A DNA stretch of 64,000 nucleotides from Cohnella sp. SGD-V74 (GTDB lineage Bacteria > Bacillota > Bacilli > Paenibacillales > Paenibacillaceae), in NCBI RefSeq assembly GCF_003001675.1, contig NZ_PVYW01000011.1, forward strand, positions 219,162-283,161, read 5' to 3'. Under the pieces are notes generated by a model. The model searched no databases. It saw nothing but the letters and a program-made list of their open reading frames with translations, and was not told the origin of the DNA. The stretch's first letter is position 1, and each line of letters opens with the position of its first letter. The translations under genes were made by a program, and so were the position numbers. This document shows positions 8,177 through 16,460 of this stretch, in pieces.

Positions 8177-8784
8177 AACGTTTCACCTTCCTTTTCGAAT
8201 ACTAAAGTCAAGAGCGATCTCGAAGGCATCGAAAATTGCTCCTCCAGCATCACCTTCATCACCGCCAGCCCCTGAATGGAGGAGAAGAAATATTGCGCCA
8301 TCTCAAAAGCATCTCCTTCTCGGAGCTTGCCTTGCCGCTGTCCTTGGACGATGAGCGCGGCAGTCGCTTGCAGTAGATCGCTATTGATCTTCTTGAGAGC
8401 GGCTTGCCGACCGTCCGTCTCCGTGGAGAAGAAGGATTGCGTCATCAGGAGTAAGAGGTGTGCCAATTCATCGCCGGTAGACAGATCGAGATGCACCTCG
8501 TCGGCGAACCGCGACAGTTCCTCAACTGGATTATCGCTAGTCTGAAATTTGGCAATCAGCGCCTCAAGTCCGGCCATGGCGAACTGCACCAGTTCCTCGA
8601 ATAGCTGATCCTTTGTTTTGTAATGACGGTACAGTAAACCTGTGCTAATGCCAGCCTGATCGGCAATATGCTGCACATTGGTGGAGCCGTATCCTTGGCG
8701 AACGAACAGCCGCATCGCCGCTGTCTGGATTTTGGTGCGGGTTGCAAGGCGAAGAGCTTCGTATTGTTCAGATGTACGAGGCAC
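8173..8784 (-). CDS. TetR/AcrR-family transcriptional regulator
   Basis: About 203 aa. N-terminal HTH: TKIQTAAMRLFVRQGY, then QHIADQAGISTGLLYRHYKTKDQLFEEL. The remaining helices form the ligand and dimer domain. GTG 8784 is chosen: AAAGGGG lies 8 nt upstream and the family starts a few residues before the HTH. The longer frame to 8877 would cover the operator. A perfect dyad just upstream suggests autoregulation together with the coupled GNAT gene. Confidence 0.9.
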   Translation of the reverse strand: MPRTSEQYEALRLATRTKIQTAAMRLFVRQGYGSTNVQHIADQAGISTGLLYRHYKTKDQLFEELVQFAMAGLEALIAKFQTSDNPVEELSRFADEVHLDLSTGDELAHLLLLMTQSFFSTETDGRQAALKKINSDLLQATAALIVQGQRQGKLREGDAFEMAQYFFSSIQGLAVMKVMLEEQFSMPSRSLLTLVFEKEGETL

Positions 8785-8803
8785 AGTGTTTTCCCCTTTG
8801 ATG

Positions 8804-8821
8804 AATGAATTATTATTCATT
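8804..8821 (-). promoter_or_regulatory. TetR-type operator dyad
   Basis: AATGAAT-TATT-ATTCATT is a perfect 7-bp inverted repeat with a 4-bp centre, 20 bp upstream of the TetR GTG start. Size and place fit an autoregulatory TetR operator. Confidence 0.6.
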
Positions 8822-8883
8822 ATAAAAATGATAAAGCAAATTGTCAATGTGTATTGCTTTTGATAGGGGGAGGACATTCAAGA

Positions 8884-9000
8884 ATCTTCACCTTCTTATT
8901 CAGCGGGGCGATGGCCGGCTCTGTCAGTCGCTATATTCAGTATCTGCTGCGACAAAAACATAGATTGTTTGCCGCCTGGCGCGCTTTCAGTGTATTTTAG
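8884..9000 (+). pseudogene. Possible remnant of a polytopic membrane protein gene (C-terminal end)
   Basis: An open run of 38 codons without a start ends at TAG 8998-9000. It reads FLFSGAMAGSVSRYIQYLL followed by RQKHRLFAAWR, a hydrophobic helix plus a positively charged turn. It faintly resembles the C-terminus of undecaprenyl-diphosphatase (UppP/BacA) proteins, but the match is from memory and weak. The rest of 8822-9083 shows no gene. Confidence 0.25.
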
Positions 9001-9083
9001 ACATCATGAAGTACAGCAACAAAAGCATTGGAGTGCCGGATTCAGTGACAAGCCGAGCTCGTTGAACAAGATTCCAACTTACT

Positions 9084-10172
9084 CTATTTAACCTTCGTAA
9101 GTGGCTCCAAATGTAGCCGCACTTTTACATTAATCTTCATAGTAGACCAATGTCGATCCCATGTATCTCTGGTTATTGGTCTGGAGAACGGTTTAATTGT
9201 CAATCCCCCGATTTGAAGGGGGTCAATCCGCAAGTGTTGCATTTGGGATAGCAGGTGGAAGACATTCTCCTCCAAGTACCGTTCGATTTTTTGTGTGAGA
9301 GCGACATATTGGAAGTTATCCTCGATTCTTGTAAGCGAATCCAATTCATCAATTCTGCCTTTCACGTCGATTTCGATGGATAGGGATGATAAATCCGAAG
9401 TGAGTTTCTTGCGGGTATGCGCGCGAATATGCCCTAACGTGACCGAGAGGTCAGGAAGGACTAAGTATCGTACGAATCGATCTCGATACAACAACTGGCT
9501 GATTTGATCGTCCTGTCCTCGTATCTCCGCGACCATACGATCCCAATCGAATAATGCAGTGCCTTCGTACAAGAGTTGCTCGCCTTCCGCTCGAAATACC
9601 GGTAGCTGGGGGTCGGAAACCTGGGAGTACAGCATTTTCATAAACTGATGCAAATTGACGACGGTAATTTCGCCTTGTTTTTTCTTTTCATAATGCTTGA
9701 ACATCCGGTAAAGGTAAAAATCGATACTGTCTTTTTCATCCAAGTGTTTGGCTAGGAACTCATCAAAGTTGCCTTTTGTGATGACTAAAAAAAGCCGTTT
9801 CGAAATGTTCGGATCGGTCAGAACGGTATTGATAAGACTGGTCAGCCCCCGCTTAGCATAGGCTTCATCCACGAACAGCAAGCGGATTTGACCTGCTTTC
9901 AATTCGTTATGATAGATCAAATTAAACCCTTTGTTACCTTCATTCAATAAAGACACATTAAGGGTAAGCACGCGCTTCTTTTCCTTGCTAAGAGGAGGGA
10001 CGAGCGTACTGATGGTTATCTTTCCGTCCTCTCTTCCTCCCTTCACGGACCAGAAAATGATCGGCGTGATTTCTTCAATCATATTGTTTTCCGGTAATGG
10101 GACGCAACCGCAAGGCAGTATCATTAAAAAAGACGCTAGCAGCACTATCGTTGTTCGTAGGAATCTTGTCAT
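9084..10172 (-). CDS. Spore germination lipoprotein, Ger(x)C family (receptor operon 1)
   Basis: 362 aa, the C-subunit of a GerA-type germinant receptor on the inner spore membrane. Signal peptide with lipobox ends at LPCGC (Cys21/Cys23). The mature part has the Ger(x)C features, including the C-terminal amphipathic region with WDRHWSTMKINVKVRLHL. The start is ATG 10172, not the longer in-frame extension, because it forms an ATGA overlap with the stop of the B-subunit gene. The N-terminal domain is somewhat shorter and more divergent than in operon 2. Last gene of the operon. Confidence 0.88.
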   Translation of the reverse strand: MTRFLRTTIVLLASFLMILPCGCVPLPENNMIEEITPIIFWSVKGGREDGKITISTLVPPLSKEKKRVLTLNVSLLNEGNKGFNLIYHNELKAGQIRLLFVDEAYAKRGLTSLINTVLTDPNISKRLFLVITKGNFDEFLAKHLDEKDSIDFYLYRMFKHYEKKKQGEITVVNLHQFMKMLYSQVSDPQLPVFRAEGEQLLYEGTALFDWDRMVAEIRGQDDQISQLLYRDRFVRYLVLPDLSVTLGHIRAHTRKKLTSDLSSLSIEIDVKGRIDELDSLTRIEDNFQYVALTQKIERYLEENVFHLLSQMQHLRIDPLQIGGLTIKPFSRPITRDTWDRHWSTMKINVKVRLHLEPLTKVK

Positions 10173-11290
10173 GACGTTGTCCTGGCTTTGCGTTTCATCG
10201 CGAACCAGACGAGGAGCGGCAATAACAAATACGAAGAGGATCCTGCCCACATCTGCAGTTCTAACCAAAATGTTTGTTCGATCCCGGGCTCCCAAAACCA
10301 TTTACTGATCGAAAGCGTGCAGGTTACCATCGCACAGCCGCTGACGATCAGACCCAAACGCGAAGTGCCTTTCTTTGCCTTGCCTAACAAGCGGGAAGCG
10401 CCATACACCATCAACGCGAACAGAGCGAGCAAGTAAATGATGCTGAACATATACGCCGAGATCAGGATAATATCCACCCTTTCAAATATAGGAGATTGCA
10501 GGTAGCGCCCCATCTCCACGCTCGGGTATTTGATGGTCGGCAAGTAATTGGATCCATAGAAGAGCAAAGACGCAATGGAAATAAAAAGATACTCGCCGAC
10601 CGAGATGGCGTTAGCGATCGTCAAATATTTAAGCATTTTCCGCTGCGGACTCAACCAATATGAAATAGCGATCAAATATTCAGGCCCGGATAACGATGAA
10701 AAAACGAGCAGTAGGGATTTCCATGCAAACGGCTCAGGGCCTATTGGAACGAGAGGATACAGATCGTGAATCGAATTTGATGGCAACAAAAAGAAAGGAA
10801 TATACAAAAATAAGATCCAAATCATTCCAATTATCACAATCGTTACGAACCGCACCATGTTTTCCATTCCGAACAGAGCCAAATAACAGCTCAGGATAAT
10901 AGGAAACACAATGTGCCATTCCCGATCCATAGAAGGAAAAACGAAGTGCTGCATAATGTCGGCGTAACTTACAGAAATGAACGAAATCTTAAGCATAAGG
11001 AACGGCAAGCTTACCAAAGCTAAGATTTTGATGCCTGTTTTTCCGAATAATTTTTCAAAACCCTGGCACCCTTGGGCCGGGTAGGGGGATGCAAACCATT
11101 TCGAGAGGATGTACAGGCAAAACTGGGACAATATTCCTACTACAACAATCACCCATAGCATGTACGGTTGAACGAGGACTGTGGGCATGACAATCATGTA
11201 ATGCAGCATTTGAAGCCTATTGGTGAGGAAGAGCGCGTAAAAGCCGCTTTCTTGTTGCGAGGTTTTTCTGAACAGCGAAATAGCACGCAT
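10169..11290 (-). CDS. Spore germination protein, GerB/spore permease family (receptor operon 1)
   Basis: About 373 aa with some ten hydrophobic segments, of the APC-superfamily spore permease type (GerAB, GerBB, GerKB). By family this subunit is thought to bind the germinant. ATG 11290 is chosen: GGAGGAG lies 11 nt upstream; an in-frame GTG at 11317 would overlap the A-subunit gene. It overlaps the C-subunit gene by 4 bp. Confidence 0.9.
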   Translation of the reverse strand: MRAISLFRKTSQQESGFYALFLTNRLQMLHYMIVMPTVLVQPYMLWVIVVVGILSQFCLYILSKWFASPYPAQGCQGFEKLFGKTGIKILALVSLPFLMLKISFISVSYADIMQHFVFPSMDREWHIVFPIILSCYLALFGMENMVRFVTIVIIGMIWILFLYIPFFLLPSNSIHDLYPLVPIGPEPFAWKSLLLVFSSLSGPEYLIAISYWLSPQRKMLKYLTIANAISVGEYLFISIASLLFYGSNYLPTIKYPSVEMGRYLQSPIFERVDIILISAYMFSIIYLLALFALMVYGASRLLGKAKKGTSRLGLIVSGCAMVTCTLSISKWFWEPGIEQTFWLELQMWAGSSSYLLLPLLVWFAMKRKARTTS

Positions 11291-11294
11291 GAAT

Positions 11295-12719
11295 TCATTT
11301 TCTCCTCCGGCTAACACGATATTTGTTCAAAGGACGCAATGCATCAGGACGAATGCTCATAGCATGTAACGGCCCGCGGACGAAGAGATCGACCCAATCC
11401 CTCCAATAAAACGGAGATACTGGAGCCAAATAAGGCTGGTTCAAGGATGTAAGCCCGTTTAGATGGGCAAGCATGCCGACGAGTCCGAGCAAAATGCCGG
11501 GAATGCCTAAATAGGAAGCGAAAATCAAGAACATGAATTGAAGCAGTAAACTTGACTTGGTGACCAGATAGTTTGGAACGAGAAACGTGGAGATCGCCGA
11601 AATGCCGGCCAATACGATTAGCACTTTGCTTGCGAATCCAGCTTCTACTGCAGCTTGTCCAATAACGATCCCTCCAATTACACCCAGGTTTTGGCTTGTT
11701 TTGGTCGGCATTCTTAAGCTGGCTTCCTTGATAATTTCAAGCGTAATAAGTATAATAAACGCTTCCCAGAATGGAGATAGTGGCAGTTTGCTCCGAGACT
11801 CGATGATTACATATAAAATTTGCAGGGGTAGCATTTGATAATGATGAGTCGTTAATGCGACGTAAAATGGAATTAGAGTAATGGAAAGTAGAAAACTGAG
11901 ATAGCGTAACGGCCGTAAAAAGCTAGCCACCAACCAGCGGTTTATATAATCCTCCGGCGACTGAAACAAATGAAACAGCGTAATCGGAGCGACTAGAGCG
12001 AAAGGCGTGTTATTCACAAAAATGACCAATTTACCGATGCCGAGCGAATGCGCGCAGGAATCCGGTCGATCCGTCTGAAGATATTGAGGAAAGATGCTGT
12101 GATAATGGTCTTCTATAAATGCGGCTACATGCGAAGAATCCAAAAACATATCGAAGTCGATACTGGAAAGCTTATTTTTTGCGTAATCTACAAATTCTGG
12201 ATTTATTAGCCCATCGATGTACATAAGGACTACGGTTGTTTGAGTTAAGGAACCGACGGTGTACCTCTCCGTTTTGAGCGCGGTTAAAGGAAGCCTTCTT
12301 CGAATTAGTAAGATGTTTTGCTCCAGCTGTTCGCTGAAGCTGTCTTTGGGACCGAACATTATGGTTTCCGTCTCGGATGTCTCGATGGACCGGCTGAGGG
12401 AGTTGGGGAGCAAAATAGCATTCCATCGCCCGCTGGATGAATCGTGAACTAACACTGAACCTTTCAATAGATCCTGGAGAGCTTGCTCCAAATTGAATAA
12501 GCGCGTAATTTTGGCGGTGATCAGACTCTTTTCCACCGAGCTTTGGAACGATCGAACGAGAGGCTCCATAATCGATTCGTTAAGACGCTCCTGATCGATT
12601 ATGGTTCCAATATAAATAAATGTAAAGTGAAGACCGTCGGGTGTCTGCCGATTAATTATCTCCGCGTCTTCCATTAAGGCGAGGCTTTGTTCTAACGCTT
12701 CCAAAGAGATAGCTGTCAT
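11295..12719 (-). CDS. Spore germination protein, GerA family (receptor operon 1)
   Basis: A 474-aa A-subunit: a soluble N-terminal half followed by the conserved membrane half with LVIFVNNTPFALVAP, PEDYINRW, FYVALTTHHYQMLP, LPLSPFWEAFIILITLE and the NQPYLAPVSPF end motif. It forms a germinant receptor with the B and C proteins in the spore inner membrane. First gene of the operon; ATG 12719. A likely forespore promoter lies just upstream. Confidence 0.93.
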   Translation of the reverse strand: MTAISLEALEQSLALMEDAEIINRQTPDGLHFTFIYIGTIIDQERLNESIMEPLVRSFQSSVEKSLITAKITRLFNLEQALQDLLKGSVLVHDSSSGRWNAILLPNSLSRSIETSETETIMFGPKDSFSEQLEQNILLIRRRLPLTALKTERYTVGSLTQTTVVLMYIDGLINPEFVDYAKNKLSSIDFDMFLDSSHVAAFIEDHYHSIFPQYLQTDRPDSCAHSLGIGKLVIFVNNTPFALVAPITLFHLFQSPEDYINRWLVASFLRPLRYLSFLLSITLIPFYVALTTHHYQMLPLQILYVIIESRSKLPLSPFWEAFIILITLEIIKEASLRMPTKTSQNLGVIGGIVIGQAAVEAGFASKVLIVLAGISAISTFLVPNYLVTKSSLLLQFMFLIFASYLGIPGILLGLVGMLAHLNGLTSLNQPYLAPVSPFYWRDWVDLFVRGPLHAMSIRPDALRPLNKYRVSRRRK

Positions 12720-12755
12720 TGTTCATCCCCTGAATCAGCGCGCTGAAATTTCCTT

Positions 12756-12786
12756 TATTATGCCTTTCTGGATGGCGATTTAAACA
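12756..12786 (-). promoter_or_regulatory. Putative forespore (sigma-G/F-like) promoter of receptor operon 1
   Basis: On the minus strand TGTTTA (12786-12781) is followed after 18 bp by CATAATA (12762-12756). This resembles the sigma-G consensus with a CATnnTA -10, as expected for germinant receptor operons made in the forespore. Confidence 0.4.
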
Positions 12787-12845
12787 AACGATTGAAAATC
12801 TTTTAAAGAATGAAGTTCACTCAGACAAAACTAATCATCGCGAAG

Positions 12846-12881
12846 AAGACGCCGGTGAAGATGCCCGGCGTCTTTCTTTTT
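12846..12881. terminator. Terminator-like hairpin between VOC gene and receptor operon 1
   Basis: AAGACGCCGG (12846-12855) pairs perfectly with CCGGCGTCTT (12865-12874). The plus strand continues with a T-rich tract. The minus strand, on which the VOC gene ends at 12914, has only a short TC-rich tract. Confidence 0.6.
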
Positions 12882-12913
12882 GAATCCTAGTACGAGCGCG
12901 CTCTCCGTCAGCC

Positions 12914-13330
12914 TTAACCTTGTGCCGCATCCGTGTTCATGCAGTTAATGGCCCACAGATGACCGTCCAAGTCCACGAAGCCCCAATGATACATGACCCC
13001 ATGATCTTCAGGGTCAGCGTGCAATTTCCCGCCCAAGGAGACCGCGGTATTCACGATTTCATCAACCTTTTCCCGGCTCTCGAAGGCCAATGCGATCGTC
13101 ATCTGTGCATACTTGCTCGTATCGACGGATTCCCTCTCCGTGATTGTATTAAAGAATGTTTGATTGATCAGCATGACCTGCAGGTTGTCGCCGATCACGA
13201 TGGCTACCGAACTCTCATTGTCGGGGAATTGCGGGTTGAGCTCGAATCCGAGTCCGGTGAAGAACGCTTTCGATTGTTCTACGTTTTTTACAGGCAGGTT
13301 GAAGCTCGTGAATGCGGACGTTAATGCCAT
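12914..13330 (-). CDS. VOC-family (glyoxalase/bleomycin-resistance fold) protein
   Basis: A 138-aa single VOC module made of two beta-alpha-beta3 units (SFNLPVKNVEQSKAFFTGLGF first; MYHWGFVDLDGHLWAI last). The ending HLWAINCMN is common in the YjdN/PhnB-like lactoylglutathione-lyase-related group of Bacilli, whose function is often unknown. ATG 13330 is chosen because GAGGTG lies 8 nt upstream; TTG 13336 is too close. Confidence 0.85.
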   Translation of the reverse strand: MALTSAFTSFNLPVKNVEQSKAFFTGLGFELNPQFPDNESSVAIVIGDNLQVMLINQTFFNTITERESVDTSKYAQMTIALAFESREKVDEIVNTAVSLGGKLHADPEDHGVMYHWGFVDLDGHLWAINCMNTDAAQG

Positions 13331-13602
13331 TTTCAAAACACCTCTTCGTCAAATGAGTTTGTGTTCATTATACCCTTCGTTTATATAGACGACAGCCGAT
13401 CCGGGAATTCATCGGACTCATGGATTCGGGAGCGCAAATTTTGAAAATAACTTGGTATTGAGTTTGGCACCGGTTATTCCCGTAAGGTTGCTCATTCTTA
13501 TTGTGCGGGGATAGCGATTTAAAGAGGTGTGATACCAAACAATGTCGAATCTATTTAAGTAAATAATTGGTGGGATGGAGATGATAGAAAGGTGGGAGAT
13601 TT

Positions 13603-14118
13603 TTGATAGAAACAAAACGTCTTATAATTAGAGAAATGGTGCAGTCCGATTATGATGCATTGTGCGGAATATTGTGTGATGAGGAAGTAATGCGTGCTGC
13701 TTATGAAAGTGCATTCAACTTAGAAGAAGCACAAAATTGGCTTAACAGACATCTTAAAAGATATGAAGAGTATGGTTTTGGACTTTGGGCTGTTGTATTA
13801 AAAGAAATAAACGAAATGATTGGTCAATGTGGCTTGACAATGCAATTCTGGAGAGAAAAAGAAATTTTGGAAATAGGATTTCTGTTTCAAAAAGCGTATT
13901 GGCACAAAGGTTACGCAACAGAAGCGGCAATTGCTTGCAAGGAATACGCTTTCTCAGTTCTTAATGCAAATAGGGTTTATTCTATTATTAGGGACACAAA
14001 TATAGCTTCTCAAAGAGTTGCTGTTCGAAACGGTATGAATATTATTGATAAAGATACTAAGAATTTTAGGAATATAGATATGGAATTTTTTCTGTATTCT
14101 GTAGAGCGAACAAAATGA
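13603..14118 (+). CDS. GNAT acetyltransferase, RimJ/RimL type
   Basis: A 171-aa protein starting at TTG 13603 (IETKRLIIREM is the typical RimL-type N-terminus) after AGGTGGGAG, with rather short spacing. CoA-binding region: GFLFQKAYWHKGYATEAA; C-terminal NIASQRVAVRNGM. It may acetylate a ribosomal protein N-terminus or a small amine. Codon use is strongly AT-rich, marking the start of an AT-rich accessory stretch that runs to about 18.7 kb. Confidence 0.85.
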   Translation: MIETKRLIIREMVQSDYDALCGILCDEEVMRAAYESAFNLEEAQNWLNRHLKRYEEYGFGLWAVVLKEINEMIGQCGLTMQFWREKEILEIGFLFQKAYWHKGYATEAAIACKEYAFSVLNANRVYSIIRDTNIASQRVAVRNGMNIIDKDTKNFRNIDMEFFLYSVERTK

Positions 14119-14600
14119 GCATAATACAAAGTAAAAAAAATTGATAATGTAATATGCCTTTAAATGCTATTATGAAAGTATTCTCAATCGTTTTCAATTG
14201 CGAATATAAAAGCACGGCAGTTATGGCTAGTGAGGCTCCACTGCGAACATGCTGATGAGTGGACGTATGCCTCGTCGATTGAGGTTCGAGAACAGAACCG
14301 GACACGATACTACAACGACACCAGGCTGCCGATATCGAACTCGGTAGCCTATTCCGCTAAAGGGTAGCGCAATCGATTGTCAATGAACGATGAGGATCGG
14401 GCATGGGGGTTTTTGAACGTGGTCATAATGGTAAAGATAAATATTGGTTAATTGTGCGAGTAATCAATTAATTGGTGTAATAACTAAAGCGACAAAAAAC
14501 TAAAGCGTTCATTGACGAAAGTAGGTTGTTTTTGGTAAAATTCAGTTATGTACTAGCCTACGATACTATATCGTGAGTATTCCCATATGACTTACCATAT
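14119..14600. other. Gene-free AT-rich stretch
   Basis: No convincing gene. A 28-codon open run on the plus strand (14281-14367, containing RTRYYNDTRLP) vaguely recalls the C-terminal YYN-R region of IS3-type transposases, but it is too short to call. Confidence 0.4.
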
Positions 14601-14607
14601 TGGAAAG

Positions 14608-14665
14608 ACCACGCAAAACTTTCCCGGAACTGCAGAATCCGAAGAAAGTTTGCGTGGTTTTTTTA
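14608..14665. terminator. Strong bidirectional terminator hairpin
   Basis: A long stem at 14608-14623 and 14644-14658 (ACCACGCAAA / TTTGCGTGGT core, one bulge) is followed on the plus strand by seven T. On the minus strand it lies just downstream of the small coiled-coil gene ending at 14680. Confidence 0.75.
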
Positions 14666-14679
14666 TTCCCTACCTGTTT

Positions 14680-14946
14680 TTACTGCTGGTGTTTCAAGCG
14701 GTTAATCTCCAGTTCATTCATCGAAGCTTTCTGGTATGTAAACTCAACATCCTTCTTAATAGAATCGAGCTTCTTATCCATCATTTGAAGAAGAGAAAGT
14801 ACATCCTCAGGTGTACCTTCTGCTAACAGGTCAATCTTTTCCTCAACACGGTGAATACTCTTGGCCACTACATCAATATCTGCTCTGATCGGATCAAGCT
14901 TTTCATCGAGAAGTGAACTAATTGCTTTAATTAATTCCTCATTCAT
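14680..14946 (-). CDS. Small coiled-coil protein of unknown function
   Basis: An 88-aa, charged, almost fully helical protein with heptad-like spacing (LLDEKLDPIRADIDVVAKSI...VEEKIDLL...MMDKKLDSIKKDV). Similar short coiled-coil proteins occur in Bacillus genomes without known function. ATG 14946 follows AAGGGG-type sequence. A TGCTATAAT extended -10 lies upstream on the minus strand near 14984-14992, and a good terminator lies downstream, so it is a single-gene unit. Confidence 0.7.
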   Translation of the reverse strand: MNEELIKAISSLLDEKLDPIRADIDVVAKSIHRVEEKIDLLAEGTPEDVLSLLQMMDKKLDSIKKDVEFTYQKASMNELEINRLKHQQ

Positions 14947-15055
14947 AATCTCAACCCCTTCATTTATTACTAAAACCTCGTTCGATTATTATAGCACGAG
15001 ATTCAAACATACATATACACCTTGACTCTAAATTATATAAGGGGGGAGGAGGGAG

Positions 15056-15157
15056 GTGTCGGAACTAATTGAGCAAGTCACTAGTATTCTATTAAAGATG
15101 AATCAGGATTTTTCTCATGGGCAGCTACGCCGATTATTCGACGTATTGTCACGATGA
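15056..15157 (+). pseudogene. Short remnant, possibly the N-terminus of a tyrosine recombinase
   Basis: A GTG at 15056 preceded by a very purine-rich, SD-like tract (15041-15054) opens a 33-codon frame that stops at TGA. The peptide (ELIEQVTSILLKMNQDFSHG, then LRRLFDVL) recalls the helical N-terminus of some Tn554/XerC-like integrases. It is immediately followed by an IS630 fragment, so it is probably debris. The family guess is weak. Confidence 0.3.
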
Positions 15158-15166
15158 AGTGCTAAT

Positions 15167-15425
15167 CTGTTTGGCGCCATCAACTACGCAACCGGCATGA
15201 TCCATCACCGGGAGAGGAGAAGGCGGGCAGGGCTGCTTTACCAAACGATTACTGACGGATCATCTTCTGAATATTTATCCCAAATAAAAAATCGTCATGA
15301 TTCTGGACAACAGCAATATTCACACGGAACTGCAACCGTTTTTGGACCAGCATATAAGAATGACCCTTGTATTTCTTCCTTCATACAGTCCTGAGCTCAA
15401 TCTGAGAAAGAAAATAAAGTGTTAG
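15167..15425 (+). pseudogene. IS630-family transposase remnant (frameshifted, truncated)
   Basis: Two overlapping frames together give the core of an IS630-type DDE transposase: LFGAINYATGMIHHRE in frame 15167, then after a +1 shift IVMILDNSNIHTELQPFLD and LVFLPSYSPELNL from about 15288 to TAG 15423-15425. The DN-H and PSYSPELN motifs are diagnostic. N-terminal DNA-binding domain and C-terminus are missing. A non-functional insertion-sequence scar. Confidence 0.75.
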
Positions 15426-15448
15426 ACTGAAAAGTAAAGTATTAGACT
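15416..15448 (+). repeat. Short direct repeat after the IS630 remnant
   Basis: TAAAGTGTTAGACT and TAAAGTATTAGACT, 14 bp with one mismatch, repeat at a 19-bp period. Confidence 0.5.
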
Positions 15449-15591
15449 ATGGAAGCAAATCAGATTGTTTGGGTTTTGGTTCAGATGTAATTTTGGGTTC
15501 ATCTTATAAAGCCGCTGAATAAATCAGCGCGAACTGGTAAGCATTAAATTTGTCAATCACTTTTGCCAATAAAAGGAGAAGAAGAAATCTG

Positions 15592-16107
15592 ATGAGGAAA
15601 TTAATCCAAGCAATAGTTGTTTTAATGGGGATCATCCTTGCTGTCGCACCTGTATTCGGAAGCACTGTGTACACAAAAAATGTCGAACATGTTGTAAAAC
15701 AATTTGAGAAAAGAATTGGTCATAATGTTTACTTGCCTCAAAATGTTCCATTAAATAACCCTGTAGTTAAGGCGATTTATGAAGAAAACTGGAACAGAAT
15801 ATATATAAACTATGCTTCAAAGAAAGACGATTATTTTATTGATTTATATATAGAAGCCTCTAATTTTGATTCCCCGGCTAAGAAAACTGAGGAAACTCTA
15901 ATTCTTGAAAATGGAGTTCGGGGATATTTTAAGCACAGAATCCATAAAACCCAAATTCAATCATCCGCTAAACTACATTTTAATTTTGAAGGCTCAAAAT
16001 ATTCAATTCTTTTGCATGGGAATAATATGACATCTGAAAATGTTAAAGAGTATTTAGTGCAAACAGCAATGTCATTAATAAAGTCAAAGTCAATAGAACG
16101 TTTGTGA
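15592..16107 (+). CDS. Secreted protein of unknown function
   Basis: A 171-aa protein with a clear Sec signal peptide (MRKLIQAIVVLMGIILAVAP, predicted cleavage near residue 25). The mature part is rich in beta-strand and charged residues (IYINYASKKDDYFIDLYIEA) and resembles DUF4367-like extracytoplasmic domains, but I cannot assign it. ATG 15592 is chosen because AGGAGAAG lies about 10 nt upstream; the upstream in-frame ATG 15550 would precede that site. Very AT-rich; lies in the accessory stretch between a decayed IS and a decayed ABC gene. Confidence 0.75.
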   Translation: MRKLIQAIVVLMGIILAVAPVFGSTVYTKNVEHVVKQFEKRIGHNVYLPQNVPLNNPVVKAIYEENWNRIYINYASKKDDYFIDLYIEASNFDSPAKKTEETLILENGVRGYFKHRIHKTQIQSSAKLHFNFEGSKYSILLHGNNMTSENVKEYLVQTAMSLIKSKSIERL

Positions 16108-16162
16108 AGAATCTTACATCTCGGATGAGGAACTAATATGTCATTAATGGGGGGGCATTAGA

Positions 16163-16234
16163 CATTACGAGCTATTTAGTATTAATGGAAATTATGCACA
16201 GCTTTACGAGATACAATCCCAATGGTATCAATAA
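16163..16234 (+). pseudogene. Remnant of an ABC exporter gene (C-terminal tail)
   Basis: 23 codons ending at TAA 16232-16234 read HYELFSINGNYAQLYEIQSQ followed by WYQ. This matches the extreme C-terminus of MsbA/LmrA-type ABC exporters (H-x-E-L-x-x-x-x-G-x-Y-A-x-L-Y-x-x-Q). No Walker or signature motifs precede it, so only the tail remains. Confidence 0.6.
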
Positions 16235-16460
16235 ATGAAAATCGATAATAATTTCGATTACATGAGCGCTCACAAGTGTTTATGTGGGGGGCATTTGTGT
16301 CATTGGACAACTTCTTCCCGCTGCTGCTGATGATGAGGAACGGGCAAAGAGCGATTTATATACATATGTATAAAATACGGGTTTTGTGAAAAAGTAATAC
16401 AGAGAAAAATGAGGTCCCGCGATTTCGCATAATTCGGGACTTTCGGCTCCGTCCGTAAAC
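16235..16460. other. Gene-free stretch with weak terminator
   Basis: GTCCCG and CGGGAC (about 16413-16438) form a 6-bp stem. On the minus strand it is followed by a T-rich tract, so it may end the WG-repeat gene transcript. Nothing else is recognised. Confidence 0.4.

Noticed and set aside
10173..10301. N-terminal extension of the first GerC protein
   Set aside because: It would precede the signal peptide and overlap gerB; ATG 10172 overlaps the gerB stop as expected.
14281..14367. C-terminal fragment of an IS3-type transposase
   Set aside because: Only 28 codons with a loose YYN-R resemblance; no DDE motif or inverted repeats around it.
15022..15040. Promoter from TTGACT with TATATA downstream
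   Set aside because: The two hexamers are only about 6 bp apart, too close for a sigma-A promoter, and no intact gene follows.
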